A DNA stretch of 64,000 bases from Darksidea phi. Lineage: Eukaryota > Ascomycota > Dothideomycetes > Pleosporales > Lentitheciaceae. The notes under the pieces were generated by a model. That model did not search any database. It worked only from the letters and a program-made list of their open reading frames with translations, and was not told where the DNA came from. The stretch covers positions 62,001 to 126,000 of the forward strand of contig JASJFT010000050.1 in assembly GCA_030770425.1 (NCBI GenBank), written 5' to 3'. Position numbers and translations under genes: made by a program. Shown here one piece after another: positions 48,366-59,585 of this stretch (positions are counted from its first letter, which is position 1; each line of letters opens with the position of its first letter).

Positions 48366-49241
48366 CTACAACGCCAGTCCTCCTAGGAGCGCTCCTCCAA
48401 GGAAACCCGCGGCAATAGGGGCACCCAATCCACCACCGTAGCCGTAGCCGTAAGGCCTTCTATACGGTCCAACCGGCCTCAGGAACCGTGCGTTCGGATT
48501 CCCATAGATACCCTGCGCATACGGATTATACCCAAAAGCGCCCATCGGCGCCCTCGGTCCACTCGGCGGCTCAATATACACATCCCTGCCCTGCCGATCT
48601 TTGCATAAGAACTGAGGTTGACCGGTCTGAAGTGCGCGTACCATAGCTTGACGGAATTGCAGATGGGCGATGTAGGCACGGCGTTCTTGCTCTGAGCGCT
48701 GAACGCGGCGTTGCTGGCGCTCTTCGTGTGTTGTGCTAGTGAGTGCGTCTTTCATCCTCCGGGTTATCTTGTGGAGGCCTTTTGGTTGTCCCTCACTGCT
48801 TGATCCGGCGGTAGTTCCTTTACCAGGACGTGGTGGGAGTCTGTGATGTCCGTTCGCCTCATCATCACTACTCTCCGCCGCTACATCGTCCAGCGTCATC
48901 GTCCTACGCACCCGCCCATGTTCCTGCCTCTCCTCGGGACTCAGCGTAGCCAGGAACTCTTCGTCATCGTACGGATGCAGCCACGTGCTACGAGGCGGAT
49001 TCGCTCTCGTGTCCACGAAGAATTGGTGCTGCTCTACGGGGTCAAATTGGCGCACCCACCCCGGAGGTAAAGGCCGATTTTCGTCTTCCATGGACCGGCG
49101 GTGCTCGGGGGGTATGTCATTGCGTTCTGTACGAGAGCTGGGCCTATCGGTGGAGATACGACGGACTGGTGGGTTGGGGGTTGAGCCAATTACGCTCTCG
49201 TAGGAGGGGGGTGCGTCGGTTGGAGGATGAGAGCTCGACAT
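48366..49241 (-). CDS. WW-domain protein with N-terminal PPxY motif
   Basis: Single-exon protein of 291 residues, probably an adaptor. A PPSY motif at 11-14 is a ligand for WW domains such as those of Rsp5/Nedd4 ubiquitin ligases. A WW domain spans about 57-90, with its two tryptophans at 62 and 87 (PLPPGWVRQFD ... PPRSTWLHPYDD). A basic, probably helical middle region (HKITRRMKDALTSTTHEERQ) follows. The C-terminus is Arg/Tyr/Gly-rich and ends in a Gly/Ala/Leu-rich hydrophobic tail (AGFLGGALLGGLAL) that could associate with membrane. Proteins of this layout are common in filamentous fungi but mostly uncharacterised. The ATG at 49241 is preceded by in-frame non-coding sequence. The specific role is unknown. 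Confidence 0.85.
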   Translation of the reverse strand: MSSSHPPTDAPPSYESVIGSTPNPPVRRISTDRPSSRTERNDIPPEHRRSMEDENRPLPPGWVRQFDPVEQHQFFVDTRANPPRSTWLHPYDDEEFLATLSPEERQEHGRVRRTMTLDDVAAESSDDEANGHHRLPPRPGKGTTAGSSSEGQPKGLHKITRRMKDALTSTTHEERQQRRVQRSEQERRAYIAHLQFRQAMVRALQTGQPQFLCKDRQGRDVYIEPPSGPRAPMGAFGYNPYAQGIYGNPNARFLRPVGPYRRPYGYGYGGGLGAPIAAGFLGGALLGGLAL

Positions 49242-50065
49242 CCTGGAGAGTGTCTATGTGTATGGGGGGTTTCTAGAATTGTGCGTGATGTTTGAAGGTG
49301 GAGAATGTAAGACTAGATGCGGACTACTAGGAGTTATGTGAGTTTGTTGTTCAAGATATGTAGACCCTGTGGCGTTAGCTATCGATGATGGTCGATGACG
49401 TTAATAGCTGTGGCGGTGCAGCTCGTCGCCATTAGAGAGAATGGGTCTAGATTTCGGCTGTGTGAACCGAATCTATCCATAGTTTTGCGTGATTGCTTTA
49501 GAAGTGTTTTAAACGGGGAATAATCGAACATATGACGTTGACGGCCTGTTCAGCTCACTTCGAAACGTTGACTCTGCCGTCGGGTACCTTTGCAGAGGCA
49601 TCCCGCACTATAGCGTCATCAGTGTGACAGTTGCCAAAACAAGGTTCCTCATACTTGTCTTCACGTTGAAAAATTAGAACAGTTGCAAAGGACGACCATA
49701 ATTAAGCCCTGTTCAGGCCAAAGTCCTTTCCTGAAAGGAGGACAACCATTTCTCTATCGATGCCTCGAACTTACGCCAAACAGGCACCCCAAAATGCACG
49801 ACCAGTTCAAACGTTGAAGTCTTCGTACAGCTACGCCCAATGCGAAGCGTACCGCTCTATAGATGGCTCGGGAAAGCCTTTCCGCCATGATGAATGCAGA
49901 AAAACTTTTGAAAGATCTTGGGTATCCTTTTCCCGACGCCGAAACTTGTTGAAAGACGAATGTTTAGCCCGCCAAATATATGCATGTCATATCATCGTAA
50001 ATCTTGACTCTCATGGTTGAAGTTGATTCAATCCACACATGCAGTTACTACACGTAGTCGTACAA
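49242..50065. other. Intergenic, WW-protein promoter and SAM synthetase 3' flank
   Basis: About 820 bp. The 86-codon plus-strand ORF at 49760-50020 shows no domain and no neighbouring splice logic. Nothing else was recognised. Confidence 0.45.
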
Positions 50066-51481
50066 TTAGAGCTTGAGCTCCTTGGGCTTCTCCCAGGTGA
50101 ATTCCTGCAACGCCACATTAGTACGTGCGTGATTGTCTGTGGGACAATGTTGCTTACCTGGTTGGAGAAGTGGCCATTCTTGGCCGTCTGGAAGTAGATG
50201 GGATTCGTGAGATTGAGCTCCTTGACAATGACACCAGGCCTCAGATCGAAGTTATTCTTGATGATCTCCACAAGCTCATCCGAATCTTTGTCAGATGTGC
50301 CGTAGGTCTCAACGAAGAGCGAAAGGGGCTCGGCAACGCCAATGGCGTACGACAGCTGGACAAGGGCACGACGAGCGAGCTTAGCAGTAACGAGGGATTT
50401 GGCGATCCAGCGAGCGAGGTAGGCAGCGGAGCGGTCGACCTTTGAGTAGTCCTTTCCGGAGAAAGCACCGCCACCGTGGGCTCCCCATCCACCATAGGTG
50501 TCGACAATGATCTTGCGGCCAGTGAGACCAGCATCACCCTGGGGACCACCGATGATGAAAAGGCCAGAGGGTTGGATCTACCCAAGTTAGCAACTGCACT
50601 ACAAGAGAGGTAAAGGTGATTGTACGTGGTAGACCGTCTTGTCATCAAGATACTTGGCTGGGATGACCTTCTTGATGATCTTCTCAAGAATCTCCTTTCG
50701 GAGCTCCTTGGTGGTGATATCCTCGCTGTGCTGAGCAGAGACGACGACAGTGTCCACGCGGAGAGGGATGACGGCACCGCCATCATGAGCGTACTCAACG
50801 GTGACCTGTGTCTTGGTGTCAGGACGCAGCCAGGGCAGAGTGCCGTTGTTGCGAGCCTCCTTCATAGCGGCATTGAGCTTGTGCGAGAGTAGCAGCGTCA
50901 AGGGGAGCAGCTCCGGGGTCTCATCGGTAGCATATCCGAACATGATACCCTGGTCACCAGCACCGAGCTTCTCCAGAGCCTCCTCATAGTGCAGACCCTG
51001 AGCAATGTCCGGCGACTGCTGCTCGATGGCGACGAGCACGTTGCAGGTCTTGTAGTCAAAACCCTTGTCGGAGTGGTCGTAACCGATATCCTTGATAGCG
51101 TTACGGATGACCTTCTGGTAGTCGAGGTGGGCCTTGGTGGTAATTTCGCCGAAGACCATAATCATGCCGGTCTTGGCGGCCGTCTCGCAGGCGACCTTGG
51201 AGAGGGGGTCCTCTTTGAGGCAGGCATCGAGGATGGCGTCGGAGACTTGATCGCTAGACACAATTGTCAGCAATGATTGTACGAAGCAGGTCGGACCCAA
51301 TATTACGGAGAAAAGAAGGCCGGCTTACCAAATCTTATCGGGATGACCCTCGCCGACTGACTCGGATGTGAAGAGGAATGTGCCCTAGACAATTGTAAGG
51401 ACACGGTGGAGTTGCGTTGGGCACACCACAGGGTACCTTCTTCTGACCGGTGTGGGGGACGGTCCCGTTGGTGGTAGCCAT
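50066..51481 (-). CDS. S-adenosylmethionine synthetase
   Basis: Makes S-adenosylmethionine from methionine and ATP in the cytosol, the methyl donor for nearly all methylation. Five exons on the minus strand, 51437-51481, 51329-51384, 50626-51253, 50158-50577 and 50066-50104, give 395 residues, the usual length. The N-terminal [17 protein letters not shown] motif is split by intron 2. The signature GAGDQG is at 131-136 and GGGAFSGKD lies in exon 4. The start codon yields [15 protein letters not shown] before the first intron. The last exon encodes only 12 residues ([12 protein letters not shown]), matching the conserved C-terminus. It is transcribed divergently from GPN3 across 338 bp. Confidence 0.97.
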
Positions 51482-51819
51482 TGCTGGGGAGAGGGGGGGT
51501 GTCAAGAGTACGTAGTGTAGGACTTGCGACCGAGTGGCGGAGGAAGGAGCAAGAAGAGAGAGAATGCGTGGAGAGGTGGGGAGGGGAAGCGTGGAGGATT
51601 ATAAGACGGGGGGAACTGCGCAGGTCCTTTCCAGCGCGAATTGCCGAAAAAACGTGCGCCGTTGCAGAACAGTAGCACGCCATTCACCGCCTGGCGGCAC
51701 GTCCAATCAGGACTGGTCCCCACGGTGGGCTTCACCGCCCGCGGCCCGGGGCAGAAAAATAGTCCCCGGCCTGCCTCAAGATTTCTGCGGCCCGCCCCCG
51801 ACGCGCATCCACCGCAGCC
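51482..51819. promoter_or_regulatory. Divergent promoter, SAM synthetase / GPN3
   Basis: 338 bp between two start codons facing away from each other. GC-rich near the GPN3 side (GCGGCCCGGGGC) and purine/pyrimidine-skewed near the synthetase. No clear TATA box on either strand. Confidence 0.6.
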
Positions 51820-52769
51820 ATGAGTAAGTTCGGCACCCTGGTCATGGTGAGACTGGCCTTCTCTTCTCCGAGAGAATACGCAGCAAACTGACAGTCCAGG
51901 GACCGGCCGGCGCCGGCAAGTCCACCTTCTGCGCCTCTCTCATCCAGCATCTGCAGACAAACAAGCGTCCGTGCTTCTACGTCAACCTCGACCCCGCCGC
52001 CGAAGACTTCGCGTTCGAGCCGGATCTCGATATCAAGGACCTCATAACCCTCGAGGATGTGATGGAAGAGATGAGCCTGGGGCCGAATGGCGGGCTGATA
52101 TACTGCTTCGAGTTCCTCATGGATAACCTCGACTTCCTTACGGACCCGCTGGAGGAAGTCACGGATGAATACCTGATAATATTCGATATGCCAGGCCAGA
52201 TCGAGCTGTATACACATGTGCCTATCTTGCCAGGCCTGGTGCGCACGCTGATGCGCGGCTCCCTGAACATCAACATGTGCGCAGCATACCTCCTCGAAGC
52301 GACCTTCATCATCGACCGGCCAAAGTTCTTCTCAGGGACCTTGTCTGCCATGAGCGCAATGATGATGCTGGAGATGCCGCACGTGAACATCCTCAGCAAG
52401 ATGGACCTAGTCAAAGGGCAAATCGCTAAACGCGACCTCAAGCGGTTCGTCGATCCTGACCCCAATCTCCTAGAGGACGACCCCGCGCGGAAACCACACC
52501 CAGAGAAAGAGGAAAGAAAGGGATATCAAGACCCGGGTTTGACCAAAGAGGTAATGAGTGGAGCATCGTTCGACAGGCTAAACAAGGCCGTAGCCCAGCT
52601 CATCGACGACTTTAGCATGGTCTCATTCCTCAAGCTCGACGTGCAGGACGAGGATAGCATAGGTTTGGTGCTCAGCTATATCGACGACGCAATTCAGTAT
52701 CACGAAGCACAAGAACCGAAGGAGCCCAAGGACGAGTACCTAGAGGCGTCCATGGATGCATTCGATTGA
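51820..52769 (+). CDS. gpn3: GPN-loop GTPase 3
   Basis: Small GTPase needed, with its GPN1 partner, for assembly and nuclear import of RNA polymerase II. Exons 51820-51846 and 51900-52769 give 298 residues. The first exon has only nine codons (MSKFGTLVM) and the P-loop GPAGAGKST (10-18) begins exactly at the splice junction. The family-defining Gly-Pro-Asn loop is at 70-72. The G3 motif DMPGQ is at 105-109, and LSKMDL serves as G4. The N-terminus and the acidic tail ([12 protein letters not shown]) fit GPN3 better than GPN1 or GPN2. Confidence 0.93.
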
Positions 52770-53323
52770 TCTTTTCATGTTTTGCATACGCGGCGTTCGG
52801 GTTTCAGCGCTGTGCTACGTTATGGGCACTGTTTGCCTGAAGAAGAGCTTTTTGTTTACGTTTGGACGCGGTCATGAAAGACAAGGCGGTAGAGCTGATG
52901 ATACCCAAACTACTAAACAAGACGATGCACATGTGAAGGATGGAGTGTCCTGTTCTTTCGTCCGCAATGAGAAAATTGAGGACATCTTGCATATTGGCGC
53001 GGTGACATTCGGTCAGAATATCACGGTACACATAACAGACACTCCAAAAGAAAGGGTTATCATTACTCCAAACCGAGCGCCTGTTTCCATGCGCCCATCA
53101 CCCAGGGTATATCGTACATCCCATGAAGTCGCTCAGCCATCGCCGTAGCGGACATACCAACAGTGAATCGTATCCAACACGCATCGTAAATACTGATCAT
53201 GACCGTAACAAAGGAAAGAAACCGGAGCGATTGGATATCCCGGTAACATACACAATGCACTATTGGCCACGGCTACAGCCATGGGCGCGTGTATAACCGG
53301 AGGGGAGATATAACGCGTCCTAT
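52770..53323. other. Intergenic between convergent genes
   Basis: About 550 bp between the 3' ends of GPN3 and the basic-protein gene. Only short overlapping ORFs; nothing recognised. Confidence 0.5.
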
Positions 53324-53985
53324 TTACACCTTCTTCGCCTTGGGCGCGGCGACCTTCTTCGTAGTGGTAGACTTCTCTTTCTGTGGGGGTCTTTATGTCA
53401 GCGGGTACACTCGTTGGAATCGTGGGGCAAGGAGATGGCAAGCTCGTTCACACACGACAACGAGCTTAATAGATTTCGAAGTACGTGGGATAGGGACGGC
53501 TAGTCCCGCTTCTCTGGGCGTTGTCTGGGGATGCGTGCTGTGTTCTCTTCGAATCGCGTACCTTGGTTCCAGCAGCCTGCAAAACACGCGTCAGTAGAAG
53601 TTCAAAACACCTCCTCATAGTAGAGTCGTATTGCGGCGAAAGCACCACAGCGCGCTCTCCATAACACCAGAGATTGACATACCTTCTTCGCCGGCTTTCC
53701 TTCTACTTTGCCAACAGCCTTCTCGACCTTCCCGGCAACCTTATCCTTCGCCTTGGTAGCAGGCGCCTTCTCTTTCTCCACGGTCGTCGCCTTCGCCGTA
53801 CCATCGGTAGCCGTCTTCTTGGTCGTAGTAGCCTTGGGCTTAGCAACACGTCCACTGGCGACCTTCTTATCACGAGGCTTAGACGTGTTGGCGGGGGTGG
53901 TGCGCTTCTTGGTAGCTGGCGGCGCGATGACGGCCTCGATTTTAGCAGGGATCTTGCCAGTTTTTGTGCGGGTTGTTGCGACCAT
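53324..53985 (-). CDS. Small lysine/alanine-rich basic protein (histone H1-tail-like)
   Basis: Three exons on the minus strand, 53683-53985, 53562-53576 (15 nt) and 53324-53380, give 124 residues made mostly of Lys, Ala, Thr and Pro (KKTATDGTAKATTVEKEK, KVAGKVEKAVGKVEGKPAKK). It ends AAPKAKKV. Composition resembles a histone H1 C-terminal tail, but there is no winged-helix globular domain, so it is not a normal linker histone. Nuclear localisation and nucleic-acid binding are inferred from charge only. The third exon was assigned because its frame continues the Lys/Ala/Thr bias (KEKSTTTKKVAAPKAKKV). Reading through from the micro-exon instead gives a different tail ending at 53466. Function unknown. 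Confidence 0.7.
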
Positions 53986-55124
53986 TTTGGCTAATGTGTG
54001 ATGAGGTTCGTGTAGAAAGGGGTATGTGTGTAGAAGAATAGTATGTTATGTGGGTGGCAAGTTGTGGGAACTGATCCGTTGGGCTTTGCTTGCCAGTATT
54101 AGCGCTCGCTGCACATGCGCGTCCCTCGACCAAATATATGCGTGGAATGCAGCCCACAACAACAAGTTGCCGCTCCGAAAAATAAAGACACGAGTAGACA
54201 AAGAAGCAGCGACTGCGACGCAAGTTGTTCTGGAGACCGAAACACAAGCCGCGCGCGAAGTACTCGAGATACATGCACTCCGTGTCCGAACGCGCGCTGT
54301 TGACGTGGACGCCTTCCGTCACGCGCCACTGAAAGCCGCGCAAAAAAACACAACAACGCTCACAAGCTGGACGAGAAATGACTGTAGAAACGAATGAAAT
54401 ATACGTACGCGACTCCTTCTCCGTGCAAATCGCAGCGATAGATGTGCTGCTGCGCGAAAGCGACAAAGGTATTGTGGTGGTGGGAGGAGGGACGGAAGCG
54501 CGAAGGAGGGGGGGAAAGGATCATCACAATATACAACACTGAACCCTCTACTTCGCCTCGTGTTTCACACCTTGAACAACAACATGGTCCCGTTCGGCCA
54601 ACAATGTTGGCGGCGTAGTTTTGTTTATTCCGGATTTGTATATTGCTATACGGGCGCCTGATTGTCTGCCATCTGTTCTTTGATTCTTGACTTCGAGTGG
54701 CCATTGATTGGTATGGACCGCACTGAGAGTGACATGCCTGCGTCGACCTCTCTTTAATTTGTCCCTCAAATGCAGAGCATCCTCTCTAAATTAGGTTGCA
54801 CATGGATCCGAACAGGTAAGACTGGGTGAAGCAATTGATTTGGTTGGTTCTACCCCTCGTACGCGCCCGTTGCGCACCTGCGTCGGGGACCGTACGCGCC
54901 AAACATCCCGATGCTATGGCAAACACAAGCATGGATACCCGCCATGTTGTATGAAACGGCAAGCTTTCCGGCTGCTATTCCATCTCTTTCAAAACAAGTG
55001 TAACTTTTCCCAACTTTTGACCCACCGCCAATACCGACAAACGCCAGGATTAATGCGCGATCCTTCCCCCGTGAGACCCAAAACAAAAACTTCTAAGACC
55101 CCCGTCTCACCGGACCACGGTAGT
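53986..55124. other. Intergenic, basic-protein promoter and glutamate dehydrogenase 3' flank
   Basis: About 1.14 kb. Several ORFs of 60-170 codons overlap on both strands (for example plus 54026-54397 and minus 53942-54466). None shows a domain or consistent splice structure. The adjoining part is presumably the promoter and 5' leader of the basic-protein gene. Confidence 0.45.
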
Positions 55125-58100
55125 CTATGCCTTGATCTTCGCCATTCGTTTGCTCATAAAGTCGAAGAACGCGAATTGGCTAGCATTGATGCCATGTGTG
55201 TAGACAAAGCGACTCGCGAGGTAGCTTCCAAAGATGGCACGTAGATAGTTCTCAGGTACCTAGCCTAGTTAGCTTACGATTCTAATGATAGAAGCGGACA
55301 ACTTACCCTCTCCATAATCTTTTCCAGCCCGATCTGCTCGAGTAGCAGATTGGGCAGTGCTTCACTCAGAACCGACTTCCTGAACTCAATATTCTGCCAT
55401 AGGTCGGTGTTCTGCAGCTCCTCGTCTAGCTTGGTAATGGCAATGCTCAGAGTATCACTTAGTATACTCCTGCGCTCACCAGTCACCTGGTGTTCCCTCC
55501 AGATGGCTTCAAATTCAAGCCTAGCGTTGTTCTGGATGACAGCTTGCACCTGCTTGACGTAGTTGTTGTAAAACTCTGGGGCAGTTCCATCCTCTCCAAC
55601 GCACATGTGCTTGATAAATCCTTCATCATCGAAAGATAGTGACGCCAGCACCTCCAAGGATGAAGACGTGACACCACCTTTGTTGGCAGAAGCATCTTTG
55701 TACAGGATGCATCCGGCCTTCTCTAGACGAAGCTTAGCATCCTGGGTGATGAACAGGTTGGCGCCTTCCACGATGTAAGGGATGGTCGATTTGCCGTCAA
55801 CAATGAGCTTGTTGGCTGATGTGAGGTCAATGGACTCCGGGCGTCCTCCGCAAGGCACAAATATATCATAATGTAATCCACCGCGGAGGTGGAAAGTGTT
55901 TCGAAAGGTCGTGCCGTTGTAGACTGTCTCACCGCTTGGTAGGCGAACATTATTCTCGTCAACGAGGACGCGGTAGCCTTCTGGTGACAGCTTGGCAGTA
56001 TCAAACTTGTTGATCATGACCCTAGCCTTGGCCAAACGGACGAGTTCTTCGTGATTGATACCTTGGGGGTCAACGAGAACTCCGGCGCCGTCGACGATGG
56101 CAATGTACTTCTCGTTGCTCAGGAGAATCTCGTTGGAGCCAAGATCGCCGTCAGGACCACCGGTCTGTAGCTTCTTGACCTTGCTGGGATCGAGATTCAG
56201 CTTCCGGTAGATGCCCAGAACGTATTCGCGGACCGACAGAGTGGTCATGCCATATCGGTCATGTGGGATACCACCGAGCTTGGGACTCTTTCCGGTAAAG
56301 AATGACTTCCACCACGGCGCACCACGTACTCGGGCATGTTCAGTTGCCCAGTCCACAAGATCCGCAGTGTTCTCGTCAGGGCCCATGAAGAGAATTTCCT
56401 CTTTTCCGTGCAAGTCGACAATGGGGTCCTTGATGCCGGGGCTGGTGGGTGGCAGGAGGAGATCGAGAATACTGTCAATGTACTTCTCAAACGCTACACG
56501 CGCCTTGTCCTGGTGGTGGTAGTCAAGAAGAACAACGCCCTTTGAACCTCCTTCGGGGATGTCCTTGTTCTTGCGCTGCTGGGTGTTGGCGAGATTGTAG
56601 TTCTCATCGAACAAAGATCGGGCGTTGATAGAGTACGCTTCTTGGCTCCTGGATTTGACGATGCGAATACCGCCACGGGCAATATCACGGAAACGCAAAT
56701 GGAATCCGCGGAACTCGGAACTGATGACGAGGAACATGCCATATAGAGGCTGGGGATATTCCGAAGGAGGCAGGAATTGGGGGTTCATGCGGAAGCTCAA
56801 TGCAACCTTGGTAGGTGTGTAGAAGTTGGTTTTGAGCACGCAATTGTTGAAGATACGGAACGAGTTCATCACCATCTGATGATGGTCATTGACGACCGTC
56901 TTGTTGATTGTCTCGGTTAACTCGTCATCGGTGAGGACTTTGTCAACCTGCAGACGCAAGAAACTCAGAGTAGGCAAGAAGTCGTCTTGTTGGCCGCGAG
57001 TCTGGACGTAATGTGTGTTGGCAAAAGAAAGGTACAGGCTGTGGATGAGGTCCGGGTACTCGTTGATGATCTCCAAGATGTAGTCGGCCGTGAAGGTCTC
57101 GGTGCGGAGCCTGCGCTTCAGCTTTGACAAGAGCTCTGCATGGCCGCTGTTCTCAGTGTCGAGTATCGATGCCAGTGCAGTGTATTCGTTTCCAAGACGG
57201 TTGAGGAAGTGGGACACGAACACCCAGACGCAATGAGCGTAGATGGTTTCTTGGAGGCTGAGTCGACCCGTAGCAAAGCTTGATTGGAGCTTGTTCTGTG
57301 GGATGCAGTACAAGAGAGATATCTCTTTGATGATCTGGTGGATGGAGGCCTCGATGGGCGGGTACTTGGAGCCGGACGTTGCGGGTAGCTGTTTGAGATA
57401 GAGCGACATTGTGGTGTAACCATTGGAGAATTGCTCGACGTATTTACGCGTCGTTGTCAAACCGTAGTAGTGGTACAGGTCGCTCAAAGCACTGAACAGG
57501 CCCATAGCCGAGCCCTGCTTGTAAGCTACCACCAGACGCTTGTCGCGAGAGCCTTCAATGTCGAAGTACTCGATCACGGGGCCAGTCCGCTCCACTGCTA
57601 CTTCGAGGGCTTCCTGGTAGATGCGCTTCGTGTTTTCGGTAGCTTTCTGGAGAAAACGCTTGTCTCCGACTTTCTCGACGTTGGTCTCGGTCTCGCCGGG
57701 GTGTGGGTTCACGAAGTCGCATTCGTAGACAAAGTAGCATCGCAGCTGCTGGTCTTCGCTTCCGGGTAGAGAGCTAGAGGAGCGGAAGCTCTCCACACGG
57801 TAGCCAACAGTGCCCTTTGACACGTTGAGGTATTTCTCGTCGATGCGCTGCTCGTATTGCGGTCCATTCACGACCGAAATGCCGGGCCTGCTGGTATCAA
57901 TGTACACAGCGTGGTCGGAGGCTTCCTTGTCCAGCCGGATCTCGAGGCGCTTGTCGTCGCGGGAGTAGGCTGCCACTTTTGCGGCATACAGGGAGTGGAT
58001 ATGGTTAATGATCCTGCGGTAGCGTCAGATGGTGATGCAGATTTAGCGGTGGTTAGCTTACGCTTCCACTGTCTCCGTCGCAAAGTACATATCGTCAATG

Positions 58101-58399
58101 CCCAACTCGTTGTAGAACCATGTGGTTTCCGACTCGACAAAATCCGGGGGGATGAAGCCTTTCTCCTCGACGCCGTCCATAACAGCTTCCATCTGCTTCT
58201 CCTTGCCCTCGAATTTGGGAGCCACATATCCGGAGCCTCCAGAGCCCTCCTGCGGGATCACCCGAGGTGTCGCGTGTCCCGAGCCGGGAATGCCCAGATG
58301 TGTGGGCAACGGGGAGGGACGTCGCTCCGGGGTGCGGACGACCTGATCGAGGAGCTTGTTCGGGGGCGGAGTGGCCCCATCGACTGGTGTCGAAGACAT
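55125..58399 (-). CDS. gdh2: NAD-dependent glutamate dehydrogenase
   Basis: Catabolic enzyme converting glutamate to 2-oxoglutarate and ammonium with NAD+. Three exons on the minus strand, 58062-58399, 55307-58013 and 55125-55259, give 1,059 residues, close to yeast Gdh2 (about 1,090). Exon 1 carries a Pro-rich N-terminus. The active-site region includes FRDIARGGIR and DIPEGGSKGVVLL, and the NAD-binding region includes GGPDGDLGSNEILLS. The last exon encodes VPENYLRAIFGSYLASRF and ends MAKIKA. The intron joins were fixed by conserved protein continuity (TVEA-IINHIHSLYAAK and MER-VPENYLRA). The internal GTG at 57976 is not the start. It lies in tandem downstream of the rtg2 gene, both on the minus strand. 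Confidence 0.95.
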
Positions 58400-59585
58400 G
58401 GTATATGGTATGTGAGGAGGGTCGAAATAGCGAGGCGGGGTATGCCACGAGCGTATGGGCCGAGCGTCGGAGTGAGAGCCGGACTATGCGGAGAGCGAGC
58501 GGGAGTGCCTGGAAAGCCAGTCAGTCGGGGGCAACGCTGGGGATTATTCAATGGCAGCAGGAAGGCCTCCCGGCCGACTATCTATGCGGCTAAAGGGCAC
58601 ATGTGCGCCCTGGCGAGCACACATATTGTGGAAGCCAGAAAATGACGCAGCTAGCTCACCTTAGCAAGGGAATCCGCTAGGCGGGACAGCAAGCTCGGGG
58701 CGGCTCTGGGTGCTGGATAAGGCGCAGCCCTCCAATTGGACCAGTGTCACCGCTTTTTGCTCGTCGTGAGGCCGTCAGCACCTGTAGATCAGACGTCACG
58801 GTGGATGTGACGTTGGATGGGAAGGGCTAGGCGAGACGGTGGCACCAAGATAAGAGAGCTCAAAGATAAGGGGGGTGGGAATGGAAATGAAAATGAGAAT
58901 GCGAAGGGGAACGGGAACGAGAACGGGCATGTGCATGCGGGAACTGAGGCCGTGGCGGCGGCTGGAGAAGCAGGGCGCCGCCATTTTATAGTCGGTAGGG
59001 TGAGGGCAGGCGCAGACGCGGAGGGGCGTACCTGACGATGGGACCCGCATCAAGCCGAGCGCGGCTTCCCCAGAAATGCCGGCAGCACGCAGGCCCCGGG
59101 GCCGCCAGCCACTAGCGCGTGCAGGCTCGTGGAGAGGCTCGGGGCCTTCACGTAATAACTAGGCAGAATGACCTGCAAACACGGCGCCCAGGCACGCACG
59201 AAGACGCAGACTTTTCGCAATATGACCGAGCACAGCGTCACCATTGCTAATCGCGCAGCCGCCCCGGAGGCCCCGTCCGCGCTGCGCCGCCGCTGATTCG
59301 CCCGTCCGCCGCTCAACACCTCCATGCACCCGCCCCGTCCGCACCTCACGATGCTTGGCGCGTCCAGACGCACGCCCGAGCAGTCCTGGCCGCTGACTGT
59401 ACGTGGCCGCTCAGCAGTGGATCCCGCCGGCACGTGCACGGCTGCTCGACGAGAATAGTCCAGGTCGCCCTCCGCACCAGGTCACGATGGAGCGAACATC
59501 GGAACATCGAAGGGCCAGCCAAGCACACCGTCCACGCATCTGGTCACGATGCTCGCCCCCGAACGACATGCACGCTAATGTGTCC
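58400..59585 (-). promoter_or_regulatory. Glutamate dehydrogenase upstream region
   Basis: About 1.19 kb between the rtg2 stop and the dehydrogenase ATG, GC-rich, with a purine-rich hexamer tract at 58868-58930. ORFs here (for example 59050-59439 minus and 59403-59981 plus, the latter overlapping rtg2) look like composition artefacts. Confidence 0.5.
58868..58930. repeat. Imperfect purine-rich hexamer repeat
   Basis: A run of units such as GGAAAT, GAAAAT, GAGAAT, GGGAAC and GAGAAC on the plus strand, upstream of the glutamate dehydrogenase gene. Nearly all-purine strands of this kind can take unusual structures; any role is inference. Confidence 0.6.

Noticed and set aside
53942..54466. 174-codon minus ORF upstream of the basic-protein gene
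   Set aside because: Overlaps that gene's start in another frame and has no recognisable feature; likely promoter DNA.
57857..58645. 262-codon plus ORF opposite glutamate dehydrogenase
   Set aside because: Antisense shadow of the dehydrogenase N-terminal exons and promoter.
59050..59439. 129-codon minus ORF between rtg2 and glutamate dehydrogenase
   Set aside because: GC-rich sequence with composition-driven Ala/Gly/Arg content, no domain, no splice logic.
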